This document shows, piece after piece, positions 26,729-35,973 of a stretch of DNA of 64,000 bases. Origin of the DNA: Bradyrhizobium sp. BTAi1 (GTDB lineage Bacteria; Pseudomonadota; Alphaproteobacteria; Rhizobiales; Xanthobacteraceae); NCBI RefSeq assembly GCF_000015165.1, contig NC_009485.1:3140001-3204000 (forward strand). Reading direction: 5' to 3'. The first letter of the stretch is position 1, and each line of letters begins with the position of its first letter. The notes beneath the pieces are model-generated. The model was given only the letters and a program-made list of their open reading frames with translations, was not told the DNA's origin and ran no database searches. Made by a program: the position numbers and the translations under genes.

Positions 26729-27946
26729 TCAGGCCGCGGTCAGCTTCTCGGCCGCGACCTGATCGATGCCGGCATATTTGCGCAAGGCTGCGAGATTGGC
26801 CTCTGCCGAGGCCAGTCTCCAGCACGATTTGCCGCTCGACTTGGCATCATAAAGCGCGGCGTCGGCGGCAAACAGCAGAGCCTCGGCATCGCTGCCGTGC
26901 TCGGGCGCGGCCGCAATGCCGATGCTCATGCCGATATGCACGCGCGCGCCGCCCGGCAGCACCACCGGCGCAGTGATCATCTCGATGATGCGTTCGCCGA
27001 GCGCCAGGGCGTGGTCGATCGACGGATCGCTGACCAGCACGACGAACTCGTCGCCCCCGATCCGCGCAATCAGGTCGGCCGGAGACACGACCTGCCGCAG
27101 CGTCCGGCCGACGATCTTCAGCAGTTCGTCGCCCGCCGCATGGCCAAAGGTGTCGTTCACCGGCTTGAAGCCGTCGAGATCGAGATAGAGCACGGCGAAG
27201 CGCTGGTCCGCATCGGCCTTGCCCGCGAGCTTTCGTTGCAAGGCCTCGATCAGGCCGGCACGGTTGGACAGGCCCGTGAGCGGATCGCGCAGCGCCCGCT
27301 CATCGCTTTCGGTCTTGGCGCGCATGACCGCGACGAGCATCTTGTTCAGGCGGAATGCCGCGCCGGTCATCGCCACGAAGTACACCGGCATCTGCAGATA
27401 CATCACGAACAGCAGCGGTTCATGGGAAATCGCGACACCCGGGAGCACCGGGCCGATGCTGCACAGGATCATCGTGCCGACGAGGCGTGGCGCACTGAAA
27501 TTGCGAAAGCAGATGCCGCCGACCATGGCCGCCGACGAAATGCAGGCGAGTGAAGCCGCGACCCAGTCGCCCGACGCCAAGCTGATGCCGACACCGAAAC
27601 CGACGCTGGCGCTCCAGGCCACCGAGAGCAGGATGTGGACATCGGTCGGCGTCGTGAGCTTGTAACGTGACCTGCGATAGGCGATCATCATCACGATCAG
27701 CCGAGACAGGCAGATCACGAGCTCCAGGGCAAGCCAGCTGATGAACAGGGCAGTCGGTGTGCGCAGTGCGAGCGCTGCCGCGACGGCCACGGTGTTGATG
27801 GCGCCACCGGCGAACACGGACCAGCAGCCATAGAGCTCGCCGATCAGGGCGAGGCGATCGTCGGGAGATACCGGATATCCCGGGTCTGCCAGCCAGCGCG
27901 TCACGCGCCAGCGTGGCAAACTGAAAGCCAGACCGTCACCCCGCAT
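26729..27946 (-). CDS. Membrane diguanylate cyclase (GGDEF domain), second copy
   Basis: A 405-aa protein with about six membrane helices (about residues 40-200) and a C-terminal GGDEF domain (about 225-390). The active site reads ARIGGDEFVVL, preceded by the metal-binding YLDLDGFKPVNDTFGHAAGD. The I-site position holds SPAD instead of RxxD, so product inhibition as in the 6057-7205 paralogue is not expected. Start ATG at 27946 follows a strong GGAGG seven bases away. Upstream, TTAA-N7-TTAG at 27987-28001 is one base off a CtrA box. Convergent with the M20 peptidase, 18 bases apart. Confidence 0.92.
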   Translation of the reverse strand: MRGDGLAFSLPRWRVTRWLADPGYPVSPDDRLALIGELYGCWSVFAGGAINTVAVAAALALRTPTALFISWLALELVICLSRLIVMMIAYRRSRYKLTTPTDVHILLSVAWSASVGFGVGISLASGDWVAASLACISSAAMVGGICFRNFSAPRLVGTMILCSIGPVLPGVAISHEPLLFVMYLQMPVYFVAMTGAAFRLNKMLVAVMRAKTESDERALRDPLTGLSNRAGLIEALQRKLAGKADADQRFAVLYLDLDGFKPVNDTFGHAAGDELLKIVGRTLRQVVSPADLIARIGGDEFVVLVSDPSIDHALALGERIIEMITAPVVLPGGARVHIGMSIGIAAAPEHGSDAEALLFAADAALYDAKSSGKSCWRLASAEANLAALRKYAGIDQVAAEKLTAA

Positions 27947-27986
27947 GTCATTACCTCCGCCCTCGCGCTCACTAAGGGCAAGGCGC

Positions 27987-28001
27987 TTAACAGGCCTTTA
28001 G
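27987..28001. promoter_or_regulatory. Near-match CtrA box (TTAA-N7-TTAG)
   Basis: One mismatch from the CtrA consensus TTAA-N7-TTAA, 41 bases before the start codon of the second diguanylate cyclase. Suggestive only. Confidence 0.35.
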
Positions 28002-28095
28002 AGAGGTATCGGCGTCTCGTTCCATGCTTGATGAGCGGTAAAAAATTACTACACGTCGTGGGCGCTCCCCATTGTGGACTGAAGGTTGATCATGC

Positions 28096-29193
28096 TCAGC
28101 CCGAGCTTCGCGCGCGGGCGCGTTCTTCGGTAACCGGCGCGACCTCGACCGTCGCATTGCCGAGCGCGCGGTCGCGCTCGAACACGAGGCGGACGCGTTG
28201 GCCGACCGGCGTCAGCCCGATGAGATTGCGAACCTGCGTCGCGCTGCGCACCGGCATGTCGTTCGCCTTCACGATGATGTCGCCCTTGCGCAGTCCGGCC
28301 CGCTCGGCCGGGGAGCCGACGGTCACATCGGCGACGCGGGCGCCCTGGACGCGGCCATCGGCCGGCGAATCCAGATCGAGCAGGGTGACCCCGATGCGTC
28401 CGCGGTCGACGCGGCCGTTGGCGACCAGTTGCTCCATCACCCGTCGCGCCATGTTGATCGGCACGGCAAAGCCGATGCCGACATTGCCGCCGCCCGGCGA
28501 GATGATCGCGGTGTTGATGCCGACCAGTTCGCCGCGGAGGTTGATCAGCGCCCCGCCTGAATTGCCGGGATTGATCGCGGCGTCGGTCTGGATGAAATCC
28601 TCATAGCCCTGCTTGCCGAGCCCGGTTCGCCCGAGCGCGCTGACGAGGCCGGAGGTGACGGTCTGTCCGAGGCCGAACGGGTTGCCGACCGCGATCACGA
28701 AGTCGCCGACCTCGAGCGCATCGCTGTCGCCAAGCGCGATCGCCTTGAGCTCGGTCGGATCCTTGATCTGCAGCACCGCGATGTCGGTGGCGGGATCGCG
28801 CCCGACCAGGCGGGCGGAGAATTTGCGGCCGTCCTTGGTCCGGATTTGTGCGGTGCTGACATGCTCGACGACGTGATTGGCGGTCATCACGTAGCCGCGC
28901 TGCGCATCGACGATGACGCCGGAGCCGGTGGCGCTGATCTGCTTCTCGACCTGTTTCGGAACGTCGAAGAACTCGCGGAACAGCGGGTCCTGGTACAGCG
29001 GATTGTCCTGCCGGACCTTGCCTTCGACCGAGATGTTGACGACGGCCGGGGTGACCTCCTTGACCAGTGGCGCCAAGGTCGGCACGCGGCCGAGCTTGAG
29101 GTCCGGGATCTGGGCGAGGGCAGGGGCAGCCAGGAGGGAGAGCACGATCGCCGGCAGCAGAACCAAAGGCCGGACACAACGCAGAATCTGCAT
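28096..29193 (-). CDS. HtrA/DegP-like periplasmic serine protease
   Basis: S1C-family protease that degrades or refolds misfolded periplasmic proteins. The 365-aa product has a signal peptide (VLLPAIVLSLLAAPALA) and a trypsin-like domain with the triad His in MTANHVVEH, Asp in ATDIAVLQ and Ser in NPGNSGGALINL. One C-terminal PDZ domain (about 255-350, RIGVTLLDLD, PAERAGLRKGDIIVKAND) follows, so it resembles DegS/HhoB more than two-PDZ DegP. ATG at 29193 follows GAGGAAAAAACG. It is divergent from groES, and a CIRCE-like repeat lies in the shared upstream region. Confidence 0.93.
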   Translation of the reverse strand: MQILRCVRPLVLLPAIVLSLLAAPALAQIPDLKLGRVPTLAPLVKEVTPAVVNISVEGKVRQDNPLYQDPLFREFFDVPKQVEKQISATGSGVIVDAQRGYVMTANHVVEHVSTAQIRTKDGRKFSARLVGRDPATDIAVLQIKDPTELKAIALGDSDALEVGDFVIAVGNPFGLGQTVTSGLVSALGRTGLGKQGYEDFIQTDAAINPGNSGGALINLRGELVGINTAIISPGGGNVGIGFAVPINMARRVMEQLVANGRVDRGRIGVTLLDLDSPADGRVQGARVADVTVGSPAERAGLRKGDIIVKANDMPVRSATQVRNLIGLTPVGQRVRLVFERDRALGNATVEVAPVTEERARARSSG

Positions 29194-29272
29194 CGTTTTT
29201 TCCTCGACGGAATCTGGACGGATTTGGCGACGGTGAAACTGGTCAGGACGGCCGGTGCGGTCAAGAGCCGTC

Positions 29273-29299
29273 CTGGCAATCGTTCCCACCGAGTGCCAA
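29273..29299. promoter_or_regulatory. CIRCE-like inverted repeat
   Basis: CTGGCAATC, a nine-base spacer, then GAGTGCCAA. The right arm is close to the CIRCE half-site GAGTGCTAA, and the arms are complementary at seven of nine positions. CIRCE is the operator of the repressor HrcA. It lies 80 bases before the HtrA-like start and 117 before groES, upstream of the groES RpoH-like -35. That position differs from the usual one over a transcription start, so function is not certain. Confidence 0.55.
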
Positions 29300-29316
29300 A
29301 AATTTTTCGTGACCCT

Positions 29317-29345
29317 CTTGAACGAAAAGTTCGGCTTTCCTAGGT
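29317..29345 (+). promoter_or_regulatory. RpoH (sigma-32) type promoter of groES
   Basis: CTTGAA at 29317-29322, a 16-base spacer, then CCTAGGT at 29339-29345. This matches the alphaproteobacterial RpoH pattern (CTTGAA, 16-18 bases, CCTATnT) at 11 of about 13 positions. It would start a leader of about 60 bases before groES. Confidence 0.7.
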
Positions 29346-29415
29346 CGTTGCTCGCCCGGGGGCCTCATGGGACCCGGGTCCTATGACATCGCTGATCTTG
29401 TGAAGGAGGATGTGC

Positions 29416-29730
29416 ATGCATTTCCGTCCATTGCACGACCGCGTGCTCGTGCGCCGCATCGATGCCGAAGAGAAGACCAAGGGCGGCATCATCATTCCCG
29501 ACACCGCCAAGGAGAAGCCGCAGGAGGGCGAGATCGTCGCCGCGGGCCCTGGCGCGCGGAATGAGCAGGGCCAACTGGTGCCGCTCGACGTCAAGCCGGG
29601 TGACCGCGTGCTGTTCGGCAAATGGTCCGGCACCGAGGTCAAGATCGACGGCAAGGATCTCCTGATCATGAAGGAGAGCGACCTGCTCGGCATCATCGAT
29701 GCCCCCGTCGCGGCCAAGAAGGCTGCTTGA
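29416..29730 (+). CDS. groES: Co-chaperonin GroES
   Basis: The 104-aa lid of the GroEL folding chamber. It has the family start [16 protein letters not shown], the mobile loop [19 protein letters not shown] and the closing [18 protein letters not shown] at 29416 is chosen over the in-frame ATG at 29410 because AAGGAGG then has proper spacing. groEL follows 40 bases later. The leader can fold a hairpin (29386-29413) that partly covers the ribosome site. Confidence 0.98.
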   Translation: MHFRPLHDRVLVRRIDAEEKTKGGIIIPDTAKEKPQEGEIVAAGPGARNEQGQLVPLDVKPGDRVLFGKWSGTEVKIDGKDLLIMKESDLLGIIDAPVAAKKAA

Positions 29731-29743
29731 TCCCCGCAACTGA

Positions 29744-31393
<1,650 letters not shown>

Positions 31394-31403
31394 TCGCCAG
31401 AAC

Positions 31404-31432
31404 CCGTGGCGGGCCGGCTCGGCCCGCCACGG
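31404..31432 (+). terminator. Hairpin after groEL
   Basis: A perfect 13-bp stem, CCGTGGCGGGCCG with its complement, with a three-base loop 11 bases after the groEL stop. There is little U-run after it, but position and strength support termination. Confidence 0.7.
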
Positions 31433-31656
31433 TATTCGGTGCGCTTCGCTGAAAAGAAAGCAGCTGATGGCCGTGACTGGCCGTGGATCGGCCATAACGC
31501 GCAGCTATCAAACAACCTAAGACCGCAATCCGTCCATGGCCGGCCACAATTGCTGCGGCCATCGATGGAGCGACGGTCGACGGGAGGTGTGATTGGGGCG
31601 CTGTCGCGCCGCCCGGGGTTCGGTCGCAGCGCTTTCGCGTGTTTGCAGGGGCGATC

Positions 31657-31887
31657 ATGCCTGCCTGGCAGTACGATCATCCGCCACCCAATCCGGCCGC
31701 CGCCATGGCGATTGCCGATCCGCGGCGTTTGACTCGTTTTCTCATCGAAAGTGAGCAGCGCGTGGTCGCGCATTGCCAGACGGTGCTGTCGCGCGGCGAT
31801 CTCGATGCGCGCGAGCGCGACCGGCTGGTCAGCGTGCTGCGCGAGGCCACGATGCGGCTGCAACGGCTGTCGGCCGTGGCGGCCTGA
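31657..31887 (+). CDS. Small helical protein of unknown function
   Basis: A 76-codon frame with GCAGGGG six bases before the ATG. The product (MPAWQYDHPPPNPAAAMAIA, then helix-forming sequence with FLIESEQRVVAHCQTVLSR and LVSVLREATMRLQRL) looks like a real amphipathic helical protein. I know no family. It lies between groEL and hsp20 and ends 50 bases before the hsp20 promoter. Confidence 0.5.
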   Translation: MPAWQYDHPPPNPAAAMAIADPRRLTRFLIESEQRVVAHCQTVLSRGDLDARERDRLVSVLREATMRLQRLSAVAA

Positions 31888-31938
31888 CCGGCCGATCAAC
31901 CGCATCGCAGATGCGACAAAAAAATCTGCCGGCAGCCT

Positions 31939-31966
31939 CTTGAAACCGGTTTCGGTTTTTCTAATT
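31939..31966 (+). promoter_or_regulatory. RpoH-type promoter of hsp20
   Basis: CTTGAA at 31939-31944 and TCTAATT at 31960-31966, 15 bases apart. It resembles the groES promoter: both continue with TTCGG, T-rich sequence, CTA and a TCGTTG-like discriminator. Transcription would start near 31973. Confidence 0.65.
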
Positions 31967-31972
31967 CGTTGT

Positions 31973-32105
31973 TTGCCGCTTCGGCGGTGCCGGGTGCCTT
32001 CGGGGCCCGGCTGTCATCTGGGCGCTGACCGCTTGTCTGGTACTCAGAGGTCCTGCATCGGCCGGCGCTCCTTCGTATCCATCTTGCTCTTTGGAGGACT
32101 TGGCT
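31973..32105 (+). ncRNA. ROSE-type RNA thermometer in the hsp20 leader
   Basis: The leader of about 130 bases before hsp20 is GC-rich and highly foldable. It ends with the hallmark of ROSE elements: TTGCT (32084-32088) a few bases before GGAGGA (32093-32098), so the ribosome site can pair in a short, imperfect hairpin that melts at heat-shock temperature. An upstream hairpin around GCCGCTTCGGCGG is also visible. ROSE elements control small heat-shock genes in Bradyrhizobium. The 5' end is inferred from the promoter. Confidence 0.85.
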
Positions 32106-32555
32106 ATGAGGACCTACGATTTCAGCCCGTTGTGGCGCTCCACCGTCGGCTTCGACCGTCTGTTCGACCTGCTGGATGAGACGCAGCGCGCGGTCGAGGA
32201 CAATTATCCCCCTTACAATATCGAACGTCTCGGCGACTACTGCTATCAGATCTCGCTGGCGCTCGCCGGCTTCTCTCCGGACGAATTGGCGATCACGGCC
32301 GAGCATAATGTGCTCACGGTCGAAGGTCGCAAGGCCGACAAGGACGGCCGCGAATATCTCTACCAGGGCATCTCGTCGCGTCCCTTCAAGCGGCAGTTCA
32401 ATCTCGCCGACTATGTGCAGGTCACGAAGGCGTCGTTCGACAACGGCCTGTTGCGGATCGAACTGGTGCGGGAAATTCCCGAGGCGATGAAGCCGCGCCG
32501 GATCGCGATCAACACCGGGCCGGTCGAGCAGATCGCGCAACAGAAGGCGGCGTGA
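32106..32555 (+). CDS. Hsp20 family small heat-shock protein
   Basis: A 149-aa ATP-independent holdase that binds unfolding proteins. The alpha-crystallin domain covers about residues 35-130 (YPPYNIERLGDYCYQISLAL, NVLTVEGRK, FKRQFNLADYVQVTKASFDNGLLRIEL). The conserved A-x-x-x-n-G-L motif is present as ASFDNGLL. The C-terminal tail carries RRIAI, the I-x-I/V type anchor. It belongs to the class A, IbpA-like group typical of rhizobia. ATG at 32106 sits seven bases after GGAGGA, inside the ROSE structure. Confidence 0.96.
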   Translation: MRTYDFSPLWRSTVGFDRLFDLLDETQRAVEDNYPPYNIERLGDYCYQISLALAGFSPDELAITAEHNVLTVEGRKADKDGREYLYQGISSRPFKRQFNLADYVQVTKASFDNGLLRIELVREIPEAMKPRRIAINTGPVEQIAQQKAA

Positions 32556-32643
32556 GGCCGATGTCACGTGGCGCGCGGGCGGTGGTGCCCGCGCGCTTCG
32601 GCAGCAGTGTCCATGCGAAAGGAGCGTTAGGAGGAGACACGAC

Positions 32644-33204
32644 ATGAGTGAGCGCAGTGTTTCGATCACCACCGCAGGCGGGGGGACCTTCCACCCGGTC
32701 TCGCACTACGAATCCCCGGCCGATCTGCTCAACGACGCGAAACTGTCGCGGGCCGAGAAGCGGCTGATCCTGTCCTCCTGGGCATCAGATATGTATGCGG
32801 TCGAGTCACAGCCGCAGCTGCGCGAAATTCCCGGCATTGCGCGGCCGCTGCGCCTCTCCGATGTCCTCGGCGCGCTGCGGCAACTGGATCGCGAGGATCA
32901 GCCGCCGCGGCCGCGCGGCGGCGCCGCGATGCGTGTCGTGCCCCGGGCCGATGTGCAGGCGGATGGAGCTGCGCCCGACCATGCGCCAGGTGGGGCTGCC
33001 GGCCGGGTGCGGCCGGCGGCACGGCTGCGTTTCTCCCGCGAAGCCTTTTCCCGTGAAGCCAATGTGCGGCGCTATCGCAAGCTGCTGGCCACCCGGCTCG
33101 CCGACCACGAGCGCCGTTTCGTCGAGCGCCGCTTGGCCGAGGAGCTGCAGCAACTGCACGGTCTGTCCGAGCATCAAGGCCTGGGCCGCGCCGGCCGCTG
33201 CTGA
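32644..33204 (+). CDS. Hsp20-linked protein of unknown function
   Basis: A 186-aa protein with an excellent GGAGGAGACACGAC ribosome site, 88 bases after hsp20 and probably in the same heat-inducible unit. The first 80 residues, including FHPVSHYESPADLLNDAKLS and RAEKRLILSSWASDMYAVES, resemble short rhizobial proteins with a conserved AEKR-(I/L)L-x-SWASD core, sometimes found with stress genes. The middle is Arg/Ala/Gly-rich and probably disordered. The end (ANVRRYRKLLATRLADHERRFVERRL) forms a basic coiled helix. No catalytic motif is seen. Confidence 0.75.
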   Translation: MSERSVSITTAGGGTFHPVSHYESPADLLNDAKLSRAEKRLILSSWASDMYAVESQPQLREIPGIARPLRLSDVLGALRQLDREDQPPRPRGGAAMRVVPRADVQADGAAPDHAPGGAAGRVRPAARLRFSREAFSREANVRRYRKLLATRLADHERRFVERRLAEELQQLHGLSEHQGLGRAGRC

Positions 33205-33246
33205 CGTTTCGCCGGGCGTGGTCAGTCAACAACCACGCTCAAATCA

Positions 33247-33274
33247 AAACGCCGCCCGGAATTGGGCGGCGTTT
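33247..33274. terminator. Rho-independent terminator, probably bidirectional
   Basis: AAACGCCGCCC and GGGCGGCGTTT form an 11-bp stem with a six-base loop. T-rich sequence follows on the plus strand (TTTCATT) and A-rich sequence precedes it. It lies between the convergent hsp20-linked gene and the class II aldolase gene. Confidence 0.88.
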
Positions 33275-33329
33275 CATTCCAAATAGCGTAGAGGGTGATG
33301 GTTGTTTCTATCGCCCGCGCGCGCGAAAA

Positions 33330-34109
33330 TCAATTCCTGTAACCGGGATTGACGCGATCGAGCCTGCGCAGCAGCGGTGGCCAGACCAGCTGGTTCGAGC
33401 GCAGCTCGACGCGATCCTGATTGTCGAACAGCTTCGCATTCTTGTCGACCACCTCGTCGCGGACCGGATAGGCCGTTGCGCCCAGCGTGCGCGTCCGCAC
33501 CTGGATCGAGCAGGCGCGCTCGAGATGATACATGCGCTCGAAGGCGGAGGCGACCGAGCGTCCGACGGTCAGCGTGCCGTGATTGCGCAACAACATGTGG
33601 TTCTTGGTGCCGAGGTCGCGCTGCAGCCGCGGCCGCTCGTCATGGTCCAGGGCCACGCCCTCATAGTCATGATACGCGAGATCATGGGTGACATATTGGG
33701 CGATCTGGTTCAGCGGCAGCAGGCCGTCGGCGCAGCTCGACACGGCGACGCCGTCCAGCGTGTGCAGATGGATGACGCAGCCGGCATCCTCGCGCACCTC
33801 GTGGATGGCCGAATGGATGGTGAAGCCGGCCGGATTGATGCTGTACTGGCTCTCCGACAGTTGATTGCCATAGAGGTCGACCTTGATCAGGCTGGAGGCG
33901 GTGATCTCCTCGAACAGCAGGCCATAGGGGTTGATCAGGAAATGGTGCTCCGGGCCGGGCACGCGGGCGGAGATGTGGGTGTCGACGAGATCGTCCCAGC
34001 CGAACATCGCCACCAGGCGATAGGCGGCGGCGAGGTTGACCCGCTGCGACCACTCGGCCTCGGTCATGTTCGAGGGCGCGTCCTTCAGGCGAGCTTCCGC
34101 GGGCGACAT
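33330..34109 (-). CDS. Class II aldolase/adducin family protein
   Basis: A 259-aa protein of the fuculose-1-phosphate aldolase/adducin fold. Metal ligands are visible in VIHLHTLDGVAV (two His) and in LLRNHGTLTVG (third His). The THISAR segment and NPYGLLFEEITASSLIKVD are typical of the group. Such enzymes cleave sugar phosphates or act as decarboxylases; the substrate cannot be told. ATG at 34109 (MSPAEA) is preferred to a TTG 12 bases upstream because GGAG then has correct spacing. It is divergent from the succinate-semialdehyde dehydrogenase gene. Confidence 0.88.
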   Translation of the reverse strand: MSPAEARLKDAPSNMTEAEWSQRVNLAAAYRLVAMFGWDDLVDTHISARVPGPEHHFLINPYGLLFEEITASSLIKVDLYGNQLSESQYSINPAGFTIHSAIHEVREDAGCVIHLHTLDGVAVSSCADGLLPLNQIAQYVTHDLAYHDYEGVALDHDERPRLQRDLGTKNHMLLRNHGTLTVGRSVASAFERMYHLERACSIQVRTRTLGATAYPVRDEVVDKNAKLFDNQDRVELRSNQLVWPPLLRRLDRVNPGYRN

Positions 34110-34401
34110 GGCATTCTCCAATCTCGATATCGTGACCGGAGCCTAGGCGGCCCGCTTGCGGCCGACAAGACGCCGGGCGCAGAGGCGGCCATGCATGGAT
34201 TGCGGCCTTTCGGCCGCCCATGCCGCCGCGGTGGCCGGTGCGAGCAGGGCGCCGGTGGCCCGTCTTGATTACCGTCAATGCGCATGGCGGCGTGCACAAT
34301 AGCTTGGCGACCGACATGCCAGGCCGTGGCTCCGCGCGCTCCGCAGGACCCCGCCGCAGGTGCATGTGCAGCGGGCGAGAGGGGTCCACGGAGTACGATC
34401 A

Positions 34402-35793
34402 ATGACCTACCAGACCATCAATCCATATACGGGGGAAACCCTCGCTTCCTTTCCGGATGCGACCGACGACGAGGTGCGTGCGGCGATCGCCGCCGCGCAT
34501 GAGGCGTTTCTCGCCTGGCAGCAGACGTCCTTCGCCGAACGCGGCCGGATTCTGCAGACGGCCGCCGACATCCTGCGCCGGGACAGCGACTCCTATGCGC
34601 GGCTGCTGACGCTGGAGATGGGCAAGCTGTTCAGCGAAGCCAAGGCCGAGGTCGAACTGTCGGCAAAGATCCTCGAATATTACACCCGCCACGCCGAGGC
34701 GCTGCTGGCGCCGGAAAAGCTGCCGGTTCTGGATCCGGCCGAAGGCGAGGCCATTCTCGTCTGTGAGCCGCTTGGCGTTCTGCTGGCCATCGAGCCGTGG
34801 AATTTCCCATATTATCAGATCGCACGCATCCTGGCGCCGCAGCTGTCGGCCGGCAACACGCTGCTCCTCAAGCATGCCTCGAATGTCCCGCAGTCGGCGG
34901 CGGCCTTCGAGAAGCTGATGGCCGAGGCCGGTCTGCCCCGCGGCGCGTTCAAGAATCTCTATGCCACGCGGTCCCAGGTCGAGCTCATTCTCAACGACGA
35001 CCGGGTTCACGGCGTGGCGCTCACCGGCTCCGAAGGGGCAGGCTCGGTGGTGGCTGCGCAAGCCGGCAAGGCGCTGAAGAAATCGACGATGGAGCTCGGC
35101 GGTGCCGATGCCTTCATCGTGCTCGCGGACGCTGATCTGGACAAGACCACCAGATGGGCGGTGTTCGGCCGGCACTGGAATGGCGGGCAGGTCTGCGTGT
35201 CGTCCAAGCGGATGATCCTGGTCGATCCGATCTATGACGAGTTTCTCGCCCGCTACCGCAAGGGCGTTGCGGGTCTTGTCGCCGGCGACCCGTTCGATCC
35301 GAAGACGACGCTGGCGCCGCTGTCGTCGCAAGGTGCGGCTGACGAGGTGAAGGAGAAGATCCGGGCAGCGGTTCAGCTCGGCGCCAAGGCCGAGGAGGTG
35401 GGCCCTCCGGTGCCCAATCGCGGTGCTTTCGTGCAGCCGACGATTCTGACCGAGGTCGCGGACGACAATCCGGCACGTCATTGGGAGTTCTTCGGCCCGG
35501 TGTCGATGCTGTTCCGCGCCAAGGACGAAGATGACGCGGTTCGTATCGCCAATGATTCACCGTTCGGTCTCGGCGGCTCGGTCTTCACCGCCAACCCGGC
35601 GCATGGTGCCGAGCTCGCGAGAAGGGTCTCGACCGGCATGGTGTTCGTGAACCATCCGACCAAGGTCGAGGCTGATCTGCCGTTCGGAGGCATCCGCCGC
35701 TCGGGCTATGGTCGTGAGCTGATCGGACTCGGCCTGAAGGAGTTCGTCAATCACAAGCTGATCGACATCGTGGACATCGATGCGCGGTTCTAA
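34402..35793 (+). CDS. gabD: NAD(P)-dependent succinate-semialdehyde dehydrogenase
   Basis: Aldehyde dehydrogenase superfamily enzyme that would oxidise succinate semialdehyde to succinate. The 463-aa protein has PWNFPYYQIARILAPQLSAG (cofactor domain, about 137-156) and ALTGSEGAGSVVA. The catalytic Glu is in MELGGADAFIVL and the nucleophile Cys in NGGQVCVSSKRMI. The closing PFGGIRRSGYGRELI is also present. It is closest in style to the short SSADH group (Sad/GabD-like); exact substrate choice is inferred. ATG at 34402 follows GGAG. It ends 11 bases before repeat copy B. Confidence 0.85.
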   Translation: MTYQTINPYTGETLASFPDATDDEVRAAIAAAHEAFLAWQQTSFAERGRILQTAADILRRDSDSYARLLTLEMGKLFSEAKAEVELSAKILEYYTRHAEALLAPEKLPVLDPAEGEAILVCEPLGVLLAIEPWNFPYYQIARILAPQLSAGNTLLLKHASNVPQSAAAFEKLMAEAGLPRGAFKNLYATRSQVELILNDDRVHGVALTGSEGAGSVVAAQAGKALKKSTMELGGADAFIVLADADLDKTTRWAVFGRHWNGGQVCVSSKRMILVDPIYDEFLARYRKGVAGLVAGDPFDPKTTLAPLSSQGAADEVKEKIRAAVQLGAKAEEVGPPVPNRGAFVQPTILTEVADDNPARHWEFFGPVSMLFRAKDEDDAVRIANDSPFGLGGSVFTANPAHGAELARRVSTGMVFVNHPTKVEADLPFGGIRRSGYGRELIGLGLKEFVNHKLIDIVDIDARF

Positions 35794-35803
35794 GCCCGTC
35801 TAA

Positions 35804-35906
35804 TGGATCATGATGCGTTTGCACGGAAACGCATCATGATCTTTCCTCTTTGTTTGAGCATGATCTTTTCGGAAACCCGGTTTCCACTTTTCCGGATCAT
35901 GCTCTA
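35804..35906. repeat. Dispersed palindromic repeat, copy B
   Basis: Same order and orientation as copy A, with a few base changes (for example GTTTGCACGGAAAC in the first palindrome, one mismatch in the stem). It lies between the convergent dehydrogenase and glycosyltransferase genes. Confidence 0.9.
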
Positions 35907-35973
35907 GAGACGCCAGGCTCATCGGGCGATCGTTCCTCATCGGGACGATCGCCCTGACCATATGGCCGATCGG

